Shown: positions 37,060 through 46,373, numbered from the stretch's first letter. The stretch is 64,000 nucleotides of DNA from Algibacter luteus (GCF_900141715.1 NZ_FQYK01000002.1:301495-365494); one strand, 5' to 3'. Notes: generated by a model not told the origin, from the sequence alone. Translations and numbers: made by a program.

Positions 37060-37200
37060 GGGTTAAGGATTGCAGCGGCATCCTTTTGTTTTTATAAAAA
37101 AGACCTTTCTGCATTGCACAAGGTGACAAAAAACAAAAGATATAGCGGAAAGCCTGACCCCCGTCCTGATAGTTATCGGGATCGAGGGGTAACCCCAAAA
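37060..37200 (+). repeat. Three-way-junction repeat, copy B
   Basis: Closing stem GGGTTA (37060-37065) with TAACCC (37190-37195). Hairpin 1 CTTTTGTTTTT (37083-37093) with AAAAACAAAAG (37129-37139), with an inner ACCTT/AAGGT stem. Hairpin 2 CCCC (37158-37161) with GGGG (37186-37189), enclosing TCCTGATA (37164-37171) with TATCGGGA (37174-37181), and abutting the closing stem. Unpaired motifs AGGATTGCAGCGG and GCGGAAAGCCTGA are as in the other copies. Lies seven bases before the ATG of a methyltransferase, in sense orientation, after a -7-like TAATTTTG at 37024-37031. Confidence 0.8.
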
Positions 37201-37207
37201 ATAACAT

Positions 37208-37939
37208 ATGACTAACAATACAACGTCTTGGTTTACTTCTTGGTTTGATACGCCATTTTACCACATTTTATATAAGGATAGAAACGAAACCGAAGCGCAG
37301 GCTTTTATGGATACGCTTACGCAGTATTTGAATATTCCGGAGGGTGGAAAAATACTTGATTTGGCCTGCGGAAAAGGGCGACATGCGCGCTATTTAAATA
37401 AAATTGGATACGATGTTACGGGTGTAGATTTGAGTGAAAACAGCATTGCGTTTGCTAAAAAATTTGAAAATCACCGTTTGCGTTTTGATGTGCATGATAT
37501 GTGTAAACCTTACCACAAGCAGTTTGATGCGGTTTTTAATTTGTTTACGAGTTTTGGATATTTTGAAGATGATGCCGATAATTTAAAAACGATTGAAGCG
37601 ATTAAAGCAGATTTAAATGCAGATGGTTTTGGTGTAATTGATTTTATGAACAGCGAATTTGTGATTGATAATTTAGTGCCAGAAGAGGTGAAAACCGTTG
37701 ATGGTATTGATTTTAACCTAAAACGTTATGTTGAAAATGGATATATAATAAAAGATATTACTTTTACTGCCGATGGTAAAGTTTACCATTTTAAAGAACG
37801 TGTTAGAGGGTTTACTTTAGCCGATTTTGAGGAACTTTTTGAACAGGCAGGCGTATATTTACTGGATGTTTTTGGCGACTATAAGCTTAGAAAGTTTAGC
37901 GCTAAAACTTCTGAACGTTTAATTATGATTTTTAAATAG
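37208..37939 (+). CDS. Class I SAM-dependent methyltransferase
   Basis: 243 residues, soluble. Motif I KILDLACGKGRHARYLNKIG near residues 47-66 and the following VTGVDLSENSIAFAK place it in the large Methyltransf_25/11 class of small-molecule or lipid methyltransferases. AVFNLFTSFGYFEDD is the post-motif region. Substrate unknown. Its leader contains repeat copy B, making it the best place to test whether that element regulates anything. Confidence 0.85.
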   Translation: MTNNTTSWFTSWFDTPFYHILYKDRNETEAQAFMDTLTQYLNIPEGGKILDLACGKGRHARYLNKIGYDVTGVDLSENSIAFAKKFENHRLRFDVHDMCKPYHKQFDAVFNLFTSFGYFEDDADNLKTIEAIKADLNADGFGVIDFMNSEFVIDNLVPEEVKTVDGIDFNLKRYVENGYIIKDITFTADGKVYHFKERVRGFTLADFEELFEQAGVYLLDVFGDYKLRKFSAKTSERLIMIFK

Positions 37940-37990
37940 GCCGCTATTGGCTTTAAATTATACTCATTATTGTGAGTGATTGTTTTATAA

Positions 37991-38665
37991 ATGAATAAGT
38001 TTCTTTTTCCCATACTTGCGGTAGTTTTAGGTTTTGTTTTAGCCTTTATTACCAAAAAGCAAAAATCTTGGAACACCAAGTTACTACTTTCTTTTAGTGG
38101 TGCTTTTTTATTGGCACTAACACTTTTTGAATTACTTCCTGAAGTTTATAGTCACTTAGACACCAAACAAACCGGGTTATTAATTATGTGCGGTATCTTA
38201 TTGCAAATTATTTTAGAGTTATTCTCGAAAGGTGCAGAACACGGGCATGTTCATATCCATAAGCACGATACGGCTTTTCCGTGGTTGTTGTTTATTAGTT
38301 TGTGTATTCATAGTTTTTTAGAAGGGTTTTCAATACACGACCATAACGATATGGTTTATGGTGTTTTGGTGCATAAAATACCTATTGCGACGTTAATTAC
38401 CATGTTTTTATTGCAATCCAATTACAGTAAAATACAAGTTGGGAGCTTTTTGTTGTTGTTTGCACTCATGACACCATTTGGTACTTGGGTGTCGCATAAT
38501 TCTAGCCTTCTTGCAAATTATGCGCATGCTATAAACGCCGTAGTTATTGGTATCTTTTTTCATATTTCTACCACCATCCTTTTTGAAAGTGGCGAAGGCC
38601 ATAAATTTAACTTATCGAAATTTATAGCTATCATTCTTGGCGTTGGGGTGGCTTATTTGATTTAA
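37991..38665 (+). CDS. ZIP-family metal transporter
   Basis: 224 residues, about seven membrane spans. Metal-site signatures: HSFLEGFSIHD (HxxxEG) and VHKIPIATLITMFLL, with a His-rich cytoplasmic loop HGHVHIHKHD near residue 85. Probably imports zinc or another divalent cation. No regulator or Fur/Zur-type box was identified in the 51-bp upstream gap. Confidence 0.88.
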   Translation: MNKFLFPILAVVLGFVLAFITKKQKSWNTKLLLSFSGAFLLALTLFELLPEVYSHLDTKQTGLLIMCGILLQIILELFSKGAEHGHVHIHKHDTAFPWLLFISLCIHSFLEGFSIHDHNDMVYGVLVHKIPIATLITMFLLQSNYSKIQVGSFLLLFALMTPFGTWVSHNSSLLANYAHAINAVVIGIFFHISTTILFESGEGHKFNLSKFIAIILGVGVAYLI

Positions 38666-38751
38666 AATGAGAACAAAGAATAGAGATAAAAGAATAAAGA
38701 GCACCCATAACATGTCTTTTGTCTATTCTCTATTTTCTAATACCCTTTTTA

Positions 38752-39180
38752 ATGTTTAGCAAAGAAGAATCACGAAAATTAAGACAGGAATTCTGGACGA
38801 GTTTTGGGAAATCGTTCCCGAGAAAATGGCTATTGTATGATACCAAACTGAAAGGTTTTAGTTTTAAATTTCACTTTGATAATAAAAAAGCGTTGGTGGC
38901 TTTAGATTTGGAAGATGACCTAGAACACCGTATAAAATATTGGGAAAAATTGGTGGCTTTAAAATCGATACTTATTGACGAGTATATTCCTGAAGCGATT
39001 TACGAAGAAGCTTATGTTTTAGAAAATCATAAAGAAATCTCGAGAATTTATGTGCCTTTAGAGCAAAAAGTCTCCATTCACAACAAAAATTCATGGCGCG
39101 AGGTTATGGAATTCTTTAATGAAAAGATGAGCCTATTTGAAGCTTTTTTTGAGGAATATAAGGAGATTATTGAAGGGTGA
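38752..39180 (+). CDS. DUF4268 family protein
   Basis: 142 residues from the ATG at 38752; an in-frame TTG at 38719 would add 11 hydrophobic residues not seen in the family. Acidic/aromatic sequence with KLRQEFWTSFGKSFPRKWLLYDTKLKGFSF-like start (here described only in part) and a helical end FFNEKMSLFEAFFEEYKE. DUF4268 domains also occur as extra domains in restriction enzymes, but nothing here suggests restriction. Function unknown. Confidence 0.8.
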   Translation: MFSKEESRKLRQEFWTSFGKSFPRKWLLYDTKLKGFSFKFHFDNKKALVALDLEDDLEHRIKYWEKLVALKSILIDEYIPEAIYEEAYVLENHKEISRIYVPLEQKVSIHNKNSWREVMEFFNEKMSLFEAFFEEYKEIIEG

Positions 39181-39218
39181 TGACACCTGATATAAATGAC
39201 TTGTGAAATATTCTGATT

Positions 39219-39716
39219 CTAACTACTAATTTCTTTTACCATTTGGTAATCGTCCATTACGAAGCCATTACCGATGTCTGCAACCAAAGGCCCCACATTT
39301 ATAAAACCTAGCTTTTCGTAAGCTTTAATCGCATTGGTGTTATTAATATTTACTGTTAATCTGATGCGCTCTTTTTGGTAGGTTTTAGCTTTATTTTCAA
39401 CAAATTGCATTGCCGCCTTCCCTATTTTTTTACCTCTGTGGCTGCTTAGTACATAAATTTTACTTAGAAATAGTGCCTTTTCTTCTTGTTTTATTGACAA
39501 GTAACCTACTGCAGTATCTTCAAAATAAATCGTGAAGTACTCAAATCCATCTTCTACCTGTTTTTCAATAGCACTTGCCGATTGAAATTTTTGCAACATG
39601 TAGTCAATTTGAGGTTTTCCAACAATAGGAATGTAGTGTTCTCTCCAAATAACATCAGCTATATCTGCAATATTTTTATAATCGGAAATCGTATTTGCAG
39701 CTTTTATATTAATCAT
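39219..39716 (-). CDS. GNAT-family N-acetyltransferase
   Basis: 165 residues from the second Met (39716); the first at 39725 is three codons earlier and cannot be excluded. Acetyl-CoA binding motif A is visible as IYVLSSHRGKKIGKAAMQFVE (R/Q-x-x-G-x-G/A type, here RGKKIG) and motif B as VNINNTNAIKAYEKLGF. Transfers acetyl from acetyl-CoA to an unknown amine. Confidence 0.9.
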   Translation of the reverse strand: MINIKAANTISDYKNIADIADVIWREHYIPIVGKPQIDYMLQKFQSASAIEKQVEDGFEYFTIYFEDTAVGYLSIKQEEKALFLSKIYVLSSHRGKKIGKAAMQFVENKAKTYQKERIRLTVNINNTNAIKAYEKLGFINVGPLVADIGNGFVMDDYQMVKEISS

Positions 39717-39823
39717 ATAATCCATTAAAATTCAAAGTAAATAATAAATATAGAATTCTAATTATAATTATGAACTTCTTTTGCCGTTCATCGAAAAACA
39801 AAGCTATTAACCTGATTTTTAAC

Positions 39824-39831
39824 TATATTTG
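39824..39831 (+). promoter_or_regulatory. Candidate -7 box (TATATTTG) of the DUF1800 operon
   Basis: TATATTTG fits TAnnTTTG and lies about 58 bases before the ATG at 39890. No TTG at the -33 spacing. Confidence 0.4.
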
Positions 39832-39889
39832 ATGGTCTGCTTGTAAAAATAACCTACAATTTTTTCAAGTTAGCTTCAATAATTGCGAT

Positions 39890-41698
39890 ATGAAAAGACC
39901 CTTAATCTACCTCTTGCTATGTATTCCGCTTTGCATCTTTTCGCAACAGTATTCTGATTATTTAGGTGCGGGTCATAGTAATGGAATTAAGGTAACTTCT
40001 AGCCATCAAGAAAGCAGAACTAATTGGGATGAAATTGCGCTTGATGATAATACCATTAATGGCACAGGATTAGATGCGCGCTTATTAGAAACCTCACGTT
40101 TTTTAGCTCAAGCAACTTTCGGAACAGACTTAAATTACATTAAAGCGGTTTCTGAAAATTCTTTTGAAGACTGGATAGATGCGCAATTTGATTTAAACTC
40201 GCCTTCAATGGGAGAGCTTACTCAAACCATTTACGACCAAGCACAAGATAGATTTGTTGCCAATGGTGGTAATGCCGACGACTATTTTGGTCCGTTTTGG
40301 GTCCATTTTCAATACGCTTGGTGGGATAGTAATATAGGAAACCAGGATATGCTAAGGCAAAGAATTGCGTTAGCATTAAGCCAGATTATGGTTATTTCAT
40401 CAAACTCAAACGTTGGTGATTATGGTGTAGGCTTAGGCGATTATTATGATGTTTTAAAAGATAATGCCTTCGGGAATTTCAAAAATCTTTTGAAAGACAT
40501 GATTTTACACCCAATGATGGGTATTTACCTAAGCCATTACAACAACCCAAAAAGTATCCCAGAGCAAAACATTCATCCTGATGAAAATTTTGCTCGAGAA
40601 ATCATGCAATTATTTACCATAGGACTTTACGAATTAAATCAAGATGGAAGTTATGTTTTAGACGGCAACGGAGACAGAATCCCAACATACGATAACGATG
40701 ACATTAAAGAATTTGCAAAAATCTTTACTGGTCTTGGAGCTGCCGAAGTTATGGATAATCCGTGGGGAGTAACTGCTGAATTTGGCGTAAACCATTATTT
40801 AGCCATGAAAAATGTGCCTATGGATATGTATGACGAATGGCATGAACCTGGAGCAAAATATTTACTAAACGGTGTTGTGGTGCCAAATGGACAATCGGGC
40901 ATGCAAGATATTGAGTCTGCCATTGATAATTTATTTAATCATCAAAATGTAGGTCCGTTTATAGCCATTCGGTTAATTCAACAACTCGTAAAATCAAACC
41001 CCTCGCCTGCTTATATCTCTAGAGTTAGTGCAGCTTTTAATAATACTAAAGGTGTTCGAGGCGATATGAAAGCAGTGATAAAAGCAATTCTTTTAGATGA
41101 AGAAGCAAGAAGTTGCAGTTGGATTGAAAATCCGTCGAGCGGTAAATTAATTGAACCTATGCTTCGATATTTTAATGTAGTCAGACAACTTGATTTAAAC
41201 AACGACACCAGCGAAAATTGGAATGTTGGCTATAACTTTTATCAAGCTACAGGCCAGTTGCCTTTAAGTGCACCGCACGTGTTTAATTTCTTTCTACCAG
41301 CATATGTGCCTAACTCAGAGTTTGCTGCGGCTCATTTGGTTGGTCCTGAATTTGAAATTCATAATTCAGCTTCAAGTATAGATTATATAAACGAAGTGGA
41401 TTTGATGACATTTCCTCAGTATTATTCAGTACTCACTACATGGGATTTAGAAATGGAGGGGCGCGCTTTAGATTTTGAAGCCTTAAACTATTACGCCAAA
41501 GACAGTGAGGTTCTTGTAAATCAATTGGATAAGTTATTTACACGAGGTCAACTATCTGCAGAAACCAAACAAATTATAATTGATACTATAGACCCCATTG
41601 TGAATGGATGGAATGAAGATTTTGAATACACCGATTTAAGAGTAAAATTAGCATTGTATCTCATTTTAATAAGTCCGGATTACACTATCTTAAAATAA
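39890..41698 (+). CDS. DUF1800 family exported protein
   Basis: 602 residues with a signal peptide (LIYLLLCIPLCIFSQQYSDY). The early ETSRFLAQATFGTDLNYIKAV, the DENFAREIMQLFTIGLYELN core and the SAPHVFNFFLPAYVPNSEF late motif identify DUF1800. These proteins almost always precede a DUF1501 gene, as here, 6 bp upstream. Biochemical role unknown; probably a large secreted or periplasmic protein that acts with DUF1501. Confidence 0.92.
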   Translation: MKRPLIYLLLCIPLCIFSQQYSDYLGAGHSNGIKVTSSHQESRTNWDEIALDDNTINGTGLDARLLETSRFLAQATFGTDLNYIKAVSENSFEDWIDAQFDLNSPSMGELTQTIYDQAQDRFVANGGNADDYFGPFWVHFQYAWWDSNIGNQDMLRQRIALALSQIMVISSNSNVGDYGVGLGDYYDVLKDNAFGNFKNLLKDMILHPMMGIYLSHYNNPKSIPEQNIHPDENFAREIMQLFTIGLYELNQDGSYVLDGNGDRIPTYDNDDIKEFAKIFTGLGAAEVMDNPWGVTAEFGVNHYLAMKNVPMDMYDEWHEPGAKYLLNGVVVPNGQSGMQDIESAIDNLFNHQNVGPFIAIRLIQQLVKSNPSPAYISRVSAAFNNTKGVRGDMKAVIKAILLDEEARSCSWIENPSSGKLIEPMLRYFNVVRQLDLNNDTSENWNVGYNFYQATGQLPLSAPHVFNFFLPAYVPNSEFAAAHLVGPEFEIHNSASSIDYINEVDLMTFPQYYSVLTTWDLEMEGRALDFEALNYYAKDSEVLVNQLDKLFTRGQLSAETKQIIIDTIDPIVNGWNEDFEYTDLRVKLALYLILISPDYTILK

Positions 41699-41704
41699 CC
41701 CCAA

Positions 41705-43117
41705 ATGACGAAACATAAAAATCATATATCAAGAAGAAAGTTTATAGGAGATACCTGTGCGGCTTTGGGTTATACAACTTTATTTTCTTCTTTAATAAAC
41801 CTGAAAGCTATGGCAGCATCAGCTATGGATAATTCAGCTCTAGCTTTTGGTGGCGATTATAAAGCTTTAGTTTGTGTTTTACTTGGTGGCGGTAACGATT
41901 CGTTTAATATGCTTATACCAAAAGGCGACAGCGAATACGGTGAATACGCAACTTCGCGATCGAATTTAGCTATTCCTCAAAATGATATTTTACAGATAAA
42001 CCCTAATACAACTGATGGCAGAGTTTTTGGTTTACACCCATCAATTCCAGATATGCAACAATTATTTGAGAGTGGTAATTTAGCTTTTCTTGCAAATGTA
42101 GGGACGCTCATTGAGCCTTCTTCAAAGACTGATGTTTTGAATGGCGTTGTAAAAACGCCGCTTGGTTTATTCTCACATGCCGACCAAATTCAGCAATGGC
42201 AAACAGGAAGACCACACGAAAGGACCAATACAGGTTGGGGTGGTAAAATAGCCGATTTGGTGCAATCCATGAATTCCAACCAGAATATTTCTATGAATAT
42301 TTCCTTGCAAGGAAGTAACATTTTTCAACGAGGCGATCAAATAACACCTTATACCATAAGTAATAACGGTAGTATTGGTATTAATGGCTACGGAGAATCT
42401 GGTTACTTTAACGAGCTAAAAACCGCGGCTTTGAACTCCATGCTAGAAAGAGATTATCAAGATATTTTTAAAAATGCCTACAAGGAAACCATAAAAACAT
42501 CAAACGATGCCAATTTAGAATTTCAAGCTGCTATCGATAATATTTTAGAATTTAGTACACCACGGCCTGAATTAAATAATTTGGCTTCGCAGTTAAGAAT
42601 GGTTGCAAAAACCATTGCTTCAAGAGATACTTTAGGTTTTTCAAGACAAATATTTTTTGTTCAAATTGGAGGTTGGGATCATCATGATGAACTTCTAATC
42701 AATCAAAGCAATAAACTAGAACAGGTAAATCAGGCATTAAAATATTTTAATGACGTGATGACCGAACTTAATGTGAGTGATTGTGTAACCACTTTCAGTA
42801 TTTCAGATTTTGCAAGAACCTTAACCTCTAACGGTAATGGAACAGACCATGCTTGGGGAGGAAATGCCTTTATGATGGGAGGTGCAGTAAACGGTAAAGA
42901 AATTTATGGTAATTACCCTTCACTTGCACTCAACAGCGATGATACCATTCAAGATGGTGTGATGATACCAACAACCGCAGCAGATTCATATATGGCCGAA
43001 CTTGCACTTTGGTTTGGGGTGCCAGCATCAGAATTACAAACCGTTTTACCAAACATTTCAAATTTTTACGATACAACGTCTAACGTGCCGCCAATCGGTT
43101 TTATGAATATGCTATAA
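41705..43117 (+). CDS. DUF1501 family protein with Tat signal
   Basis: 470 residues. Twin-arginine motif SRRKFIG in the N-terminal signal, so a folded, possibly metal-loaded protein exported by Tat. The sulfatase-like/alkaline-phosphatase-like fold of DUF1501 is seen in VCVLLGGGNDSFNMLIP, QIGGWDHHDELL and FSISDFARTLTSNGNGTDHA. The stop codon overlaps the next gene's ATG by one base (TAATG). Catalytic function has not been shown for this family as far as I know. Confidence 0.92.
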   Translation: MTKHKNHISRRKFIGDTCAALGYTTLFSSLINLKAMAASAMDNSALAFGGDYKALVCVLLGGGNDSFNMLIPKGDSEYGEYATSRSNLAIPQNDILQINPNTTDGRVFGLHPSIPDMQQLFESGNLAFLANVGTLIEPSSKTDVLNGVVKTPLGLFSHADQIQQWQTGRPHERTNTGWGGKIADLVQSMNSNQNISMNISLQGSNIFQRGDQITPYTISNNGSIGINGYGESGYFNELKTAALNSMLERDYQDIFKNAYKETIKTSNDANLEFQAAIDNILEFSTPRPELNNLASQLRMVAKTIASRDTLGFSRQIFFVQIGGWDHHDELLINQSNKLEQVNQALKYFNDVMTELNVSDCVTTFSISDFARTLTSNGNGTDHAWGGNAFMMGGAVNGKEIYGNYPSLALNSDDTIQDGVMIPTTAADSYMAELALWFGVPASELQTVLPNISNFYDTTSNVPPIGFMNML

Positions 43118-43869
43118 TGAAGACGAAAAACACATACCTATTGCTACTCGCCGTATTATGCTTCAATGTCTTGATATCGCAATGCTACCCAGACCGCCAT
43201 AGTACCACATGGTATGATGGTTGGGTGTCTTGTGAAAAATCGCCAAATCCTAAAGTATCATACGGTGAAACTCACTGGATTATGTACGACTTAGGATTTG
43301 AATATGTTTTAAACGAAACTAAATTCTGGAATGCGAACGAACCCAAGCATTTAGATTATGGTATCAATGAGTTTAATCTCGATATTTCAACCGACGGAGT
43401 TACATGGACAAATTTAGGTGTCTTTAATTTGGATCGCGCTTCAGGATTATCGACCTATGAAGGTGATGAAGGACCCGATTTCAATTCCGCGAAAGCGAGA
43501 TATGTATTAATAACTCCAAACTCTAACCACGGGGGCGATTGCTACGGATTAAGTGAATTAAAAATAACGATAACAGATCCATTCTTAGTAATAGATGATA
43601 AAGAAGGCTTCAATGCTTCGGTATATCCCAATCCTTTTGTGAATGATTTATCGCTAAGAATAGTAACTTTAGATGAAAGTTTACCAATTAAATATGCCCT
43701 TTATGATATTTTGGGTCGTTCCGTATTAGCAAACACATTAACTATGACAGAAGATAACGAAACTTATAGCTTACCGTTAAACGGTAACGTATTATCAGTT
43801 GGAATCTATATATTAAAAATAAGACAAGATGGGAAAGAGCGTACTTTTAAATTGATTAAGAATGAATAA
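43117..43869 (+). CDS. Secreted discoidin-like protein with T9SS type A tail
   Basis: 250 residues. Signal peptide (YLLLLAVLCFNVLISQ). The N-terminal half (about 25-150) is a galactose-binding, F5/8 type C-like beta-sandwich (DGVTWTNLGVFNLDRASG, ARYVLITPNSNHGGDCYGLSE). The last about 75 residues are a T9SS type A tail (VYPNPFVNDLSLRI, ILGRSVLANTL, VGIYILKIRQDG). Third gene of the DUF1800-DUF1501 operon; likely the surface-binding partner. Confidence 0.85.
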   Translation: MKTKNTYLLLLAVLCFNVLISQCYPDRHSTTWYDGWVSCEKSPNPKVSYGETHWIMYDLGFEYVLNETKFWNANEPKHLDYGINEFNLDISTDGVTWTNLGVFNLDRASGLSTYEGDEGPDFNSAKARYVLITPNSNHGGDCYGLSELKITITDPFLVIDDKEGFNASVYPNPFVNDLSLRIVTLDESLPIKYALYDILGRSVLANTLTMTEDNETYSLPLNGNVLSVGIYILKIRQDGKERTFKLIKNE

Positions 43870-43872
43870 AAT

Positions 43873-44499
43873 TTAAATTACGTACAAGAAAATCATAAAG
43901 AAGTGACAAATGGCTCCTGCCAACACAAATAAGTGCCATATAACATGATTGAATGGTATTTTATGAATAGCGTAAAAAACGATGCCCACCGTATAAGCTA
44001 AACCACCTGCAAATAAAAAAAGCACACCGCCATCTCCTACAGTATCTGATAAATTAGGGAAATCGAATACAATTAACCAGCCCATAACGAGATAGAGCAA
44101 CGTTGAAAATATCTCGAATCTGCCAGTAAAAAACAATTTCAAAATAACACCGAAAACGGCAATACCCCAAACTACAAAAAAGAGAGTCCAGCCCAAACTT
44201 TGTTCTAAAGAAATTAAACAAACAGGCGAATAGGTTCCGGCAATTAGAAAGTAAATACTAATGTGGTCTACAATTCTAAAATAATGCTTGCGTTTCTCCC
44301 CTTTTACTGCATGGTAAAATGTTGAAGCCGTAAATAAAATAATGATTGAAATCCCGTAAACAATTACACTAAATAAACTCCAATCGCTTTTTTGTGTATT
44401 GTAAACAATGAGTAAAACCAAGGCAACTATTCCAAATAATGCGCCAATGGCATGCGTTATTGCATTTAGTCGTTCTTCAAAAGGCGATTGTATACGCAT
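43873..44499 (-). CDS. Hemolysin III/PAQR family membrane protein
   Basis: 208 residues with seven membrane spans. The PAQR metal-site pattern is visible: ERLNAITHAIGALFG at the N-terminus, FTASTFYHAV, and HVIWHLFVLAGAICHFF near the end, giving the conserved Ser-His and His-xxx-His set. Homologues (TrhA) adjust membrane fluidity and are not true toxins despite the name. Ends 3 bp from the convergent T9SS gene; begins one base after the DUF4294 gene stop. Confidence 0.9.
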   Translation of the reverse strand: MRIQSPFEERLNAITHAIGALFGIVALVLLIVYNTQKSDWSLFSVIVYGISIIILFTASTFYHAVKGEKRKHYFRIVDHISIYFLIAGTYSPVCLISLEQSLGWTLFFVVWGIAVFGVILKLFFTGRFEIFSTLLYLVMGWLIVFDFPNLSDTVGDGGVLFLFAGGLAYTVGIVFYAIHKIPFNHVIWHLFVLAGAICHFFMIFLYVI

Positions 44500-45177
44500 T
44501 TACTCAGGAGTTTTGTTATAAATCCACTTTTCGGTTAAGTCGTAAAAGTCAATTTTAAAAGCTGATTTTTGTCTTTCTAATACACCACTCTGGAAATTGC
44601 GCTGCAAGATATCTTCAATTAAGTAATCTTCTTTCTCATTCAGCGGGTCGAACTCACGTTTTAATGAAATATCAAACATACTTGCCGTAGTATTGTACCA
44701 AAAAGCACGCCAACCACTACGGAGTTCTTTTATTAAATCAAAAGCCGTGGTTCCTGTTTGTCGATGTATGAGTTTGACTAGTATTTGGCCTTCAGTACGG
44801 GTTAGTTTTTTAAGTTCATCTGAAAATTCACCTTCAATGTATTTTTGAACACGCTTAGTATATCGCTTCTTATCACGGGCTCTTTTCAAAGTTGCCATGC
44901 GTTGATTCATAGAATCTAATCGATCAGCAGCAAGTTTTGCATAAGGATACACTTTTATGGTTTTTCGTCTTAAAATCAAATAACGAATGCGTTGTTGCTT
45001 ACTATCAAATTTGAGCCTATGCAGTAGCATCACTTCATCCAAATCAATAGTTACTCGAGGTACAGAATCGCCTTCAATTATAAGATATTCCCTAGGTATT
45101 GAATCCTTTACCGTTTCCAATTCTTGCGCAAGCAATACCAAAGGAAATAATAGAAATATGTACTTTAAATAGTTCAT
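44500..45177 (-). CDS. DUF4294 family exported protein
   Basis: 225 residues from the ATG at 45177-45175, which starts the signal peptide (YLKYIFLLFPLVLLAQ); an upstream in-frame start at 45195 adds six residues. The soluble part is strongly basic and helical with YLILRRKTIKVYPYAKLAAD, QRMATLKRARDKKRYTKRVQ and GQILVKLIHRQTGTT, the marks of DUF4294. I recall this gene next to an M42 peptidase in other flavobacteria. Function unknown; the hemolysin III gene follows directly. Confidence 0.85.
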   Translation of the reverse strand: MNYLKYIFLLFPLVLLAQELETVKDSIPREYLIIEGDSVPRVTIDLDEVMLLHRLKFDSKQQRIRYLILRRKTIKVYPYAKLAADRLDSMNQRMATLKRARDKKRYTKRVQKYIEGEFSDELKKLTRTEGQILVKLIHRQTGTTAFDLIKELRSGWRAFWYNTTASMFDISLKREFDPLNEKEDYLIEDILQRNFQSGVLERQKSAFKIDFYDLTEKWIYNKTPE

Positions 45178-45279
45178 TAAAATATACTGGAGCATTTAAC
45201 ATGCCAAAATTACTAATTTACATCCTGTTTAACCTTAAAATAAGGCGAATATTGTTATTTTAGTTGAAAATTTTAAAAC

Positions 45280-46368
45280 ATGGCAAAAAAGAGCATACTG
45301 AACAAAAAGTCGATGGACTTTTTAGCAAAATACTTAAATAACGCATCTCCAACTGGCTACGAATGGGACGGACAAAAATTATGGATGAATTATTTAAAAC
45401 CCTATGTAGATGAGTTTATAACAGATACTTACGGAACCGCTGTTGGGGTTATAAACCCAAAAGCAAAATACAAAGTTGTTATTGAAGGACATGCCGATGA
45501 AATTTCATGGTATGTTAATTATATTTCAGATAACGGATTGATTTATGTGATTCGTAATGGCGGAAGCGACCATCAAATAGCGCCTAGTAAAATAGTGAAC
45601 ATCCACACCAAAAAAGGCATTGTAAAAGGTGTTTTTGGATGGCCAGCCATTCATACCCGAAACAAGTCAAAAGAAGAGCCCCCTAAACTTGATAATATTT
45701 TTATCGATTGTGGCTGTGCAACCAAAGAAGAAGTAGAAAAATTAGGTGTACATGTTGGTTGTGTTATTACCTACCCAGACGAGTTTCATATTTTAAATGG
45801 AGATAAATTTGTTTGTCGTGCTATAGACAACAGAATGGGCGGTTTTATGATTGCTGAAGTGGCACGATTGCTTAAAGAAAACAAAAAAGAATTACCGTTT
45901 GGATTATACATAACCAATGCCGTACAAGAAGAAATTGGCTTACGTGGTGCCGAAATGATCACCCAAACCATAAAACCTAACGTAGCTATTGTTACCGATG
46001 TCACTCATGATACCACAACACCAATGATTGAAAAGAAAACTGCCGGACATCTGGAAATTGGCAAAGGCCCTGTGGTGGCCTATGCCCCTGCCGTTCAGCA
46101 AAAACTGAGAGATTTAATTACCGACACTGCCGATAGCAAAAAAATACCTTTCCAGCGTTCTGCCTTATCAAGAGCAACTGGAACAGATACCGATGCATTT
46201 GCTTACAGCAACGGTGGTGTAGCTTCAGCCTTAATTTCATTGCCGCTTCGATATATGCATACCACTGTAGAAATGGTGCATAGAGATGATGTAGAGAATG
46301 TTATTAAACTAATATACGAAACACTTCTTAACATAAAAGAAGGCGAATCGTTTAGTTACTTTAAATAA
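45280..46368 (+). CDS. M42-family aminopeptidase
   Basis: 362 residues, soluble. Dinuclear metallopeptidase of the tetrahedral aminopeptidase (PepA/FrvX-like) type. Metal ligands in VVIEGHADEISW, AIDNRMGGFM, VQEEIGLRGAE and the late MHTTVEMVHRDDVE. Cleaves N-terminal residues from short peptides in the cytosol. Divergent from DUF4294. A terminator overlaps the tail of repeat copy C. Confidence 0.92.
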   Translation: MAKKSILNKKSMDFLAKYLNNASPTGYEWDGQKLWMNYLKPYVDEFITDTYGTAVGVINPKAKYKVVIEGHADEISWYVNYISDNGLIYVIRNGGSDHQIAPSKIVNIHTKKGIVKGVFGWPAIHTRNKSKEEPPKLDNIFIDCGCATKEEVEKLGVHVGCVITYPDEFHILNGDKFVCRAIDNRMGGFMIAEVARLLKENKKELPFGLYITNAVQEEIGLRGAEMITQTIKPNVAIVTDVTHDTTTPMIEKKTAGHLEIGKGPVVAYAPAVQQKLRDLITDTADSKKIPFQRSALSRATGTDTDAFAYSNGGVASALISLPLRYMHTTVEMVHRDDVENVIKLIYETLLNIKEGESFSYFK

Positions 46369-46373
46369 AATTT

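Noticed and set aside
38752-39180. Restriction-modification system suggested by DUF4268
   Set aside because: No endonuclease, methylase or specificity gene is nearby; the domain also occurs alone in ordinary chromosomal loci.
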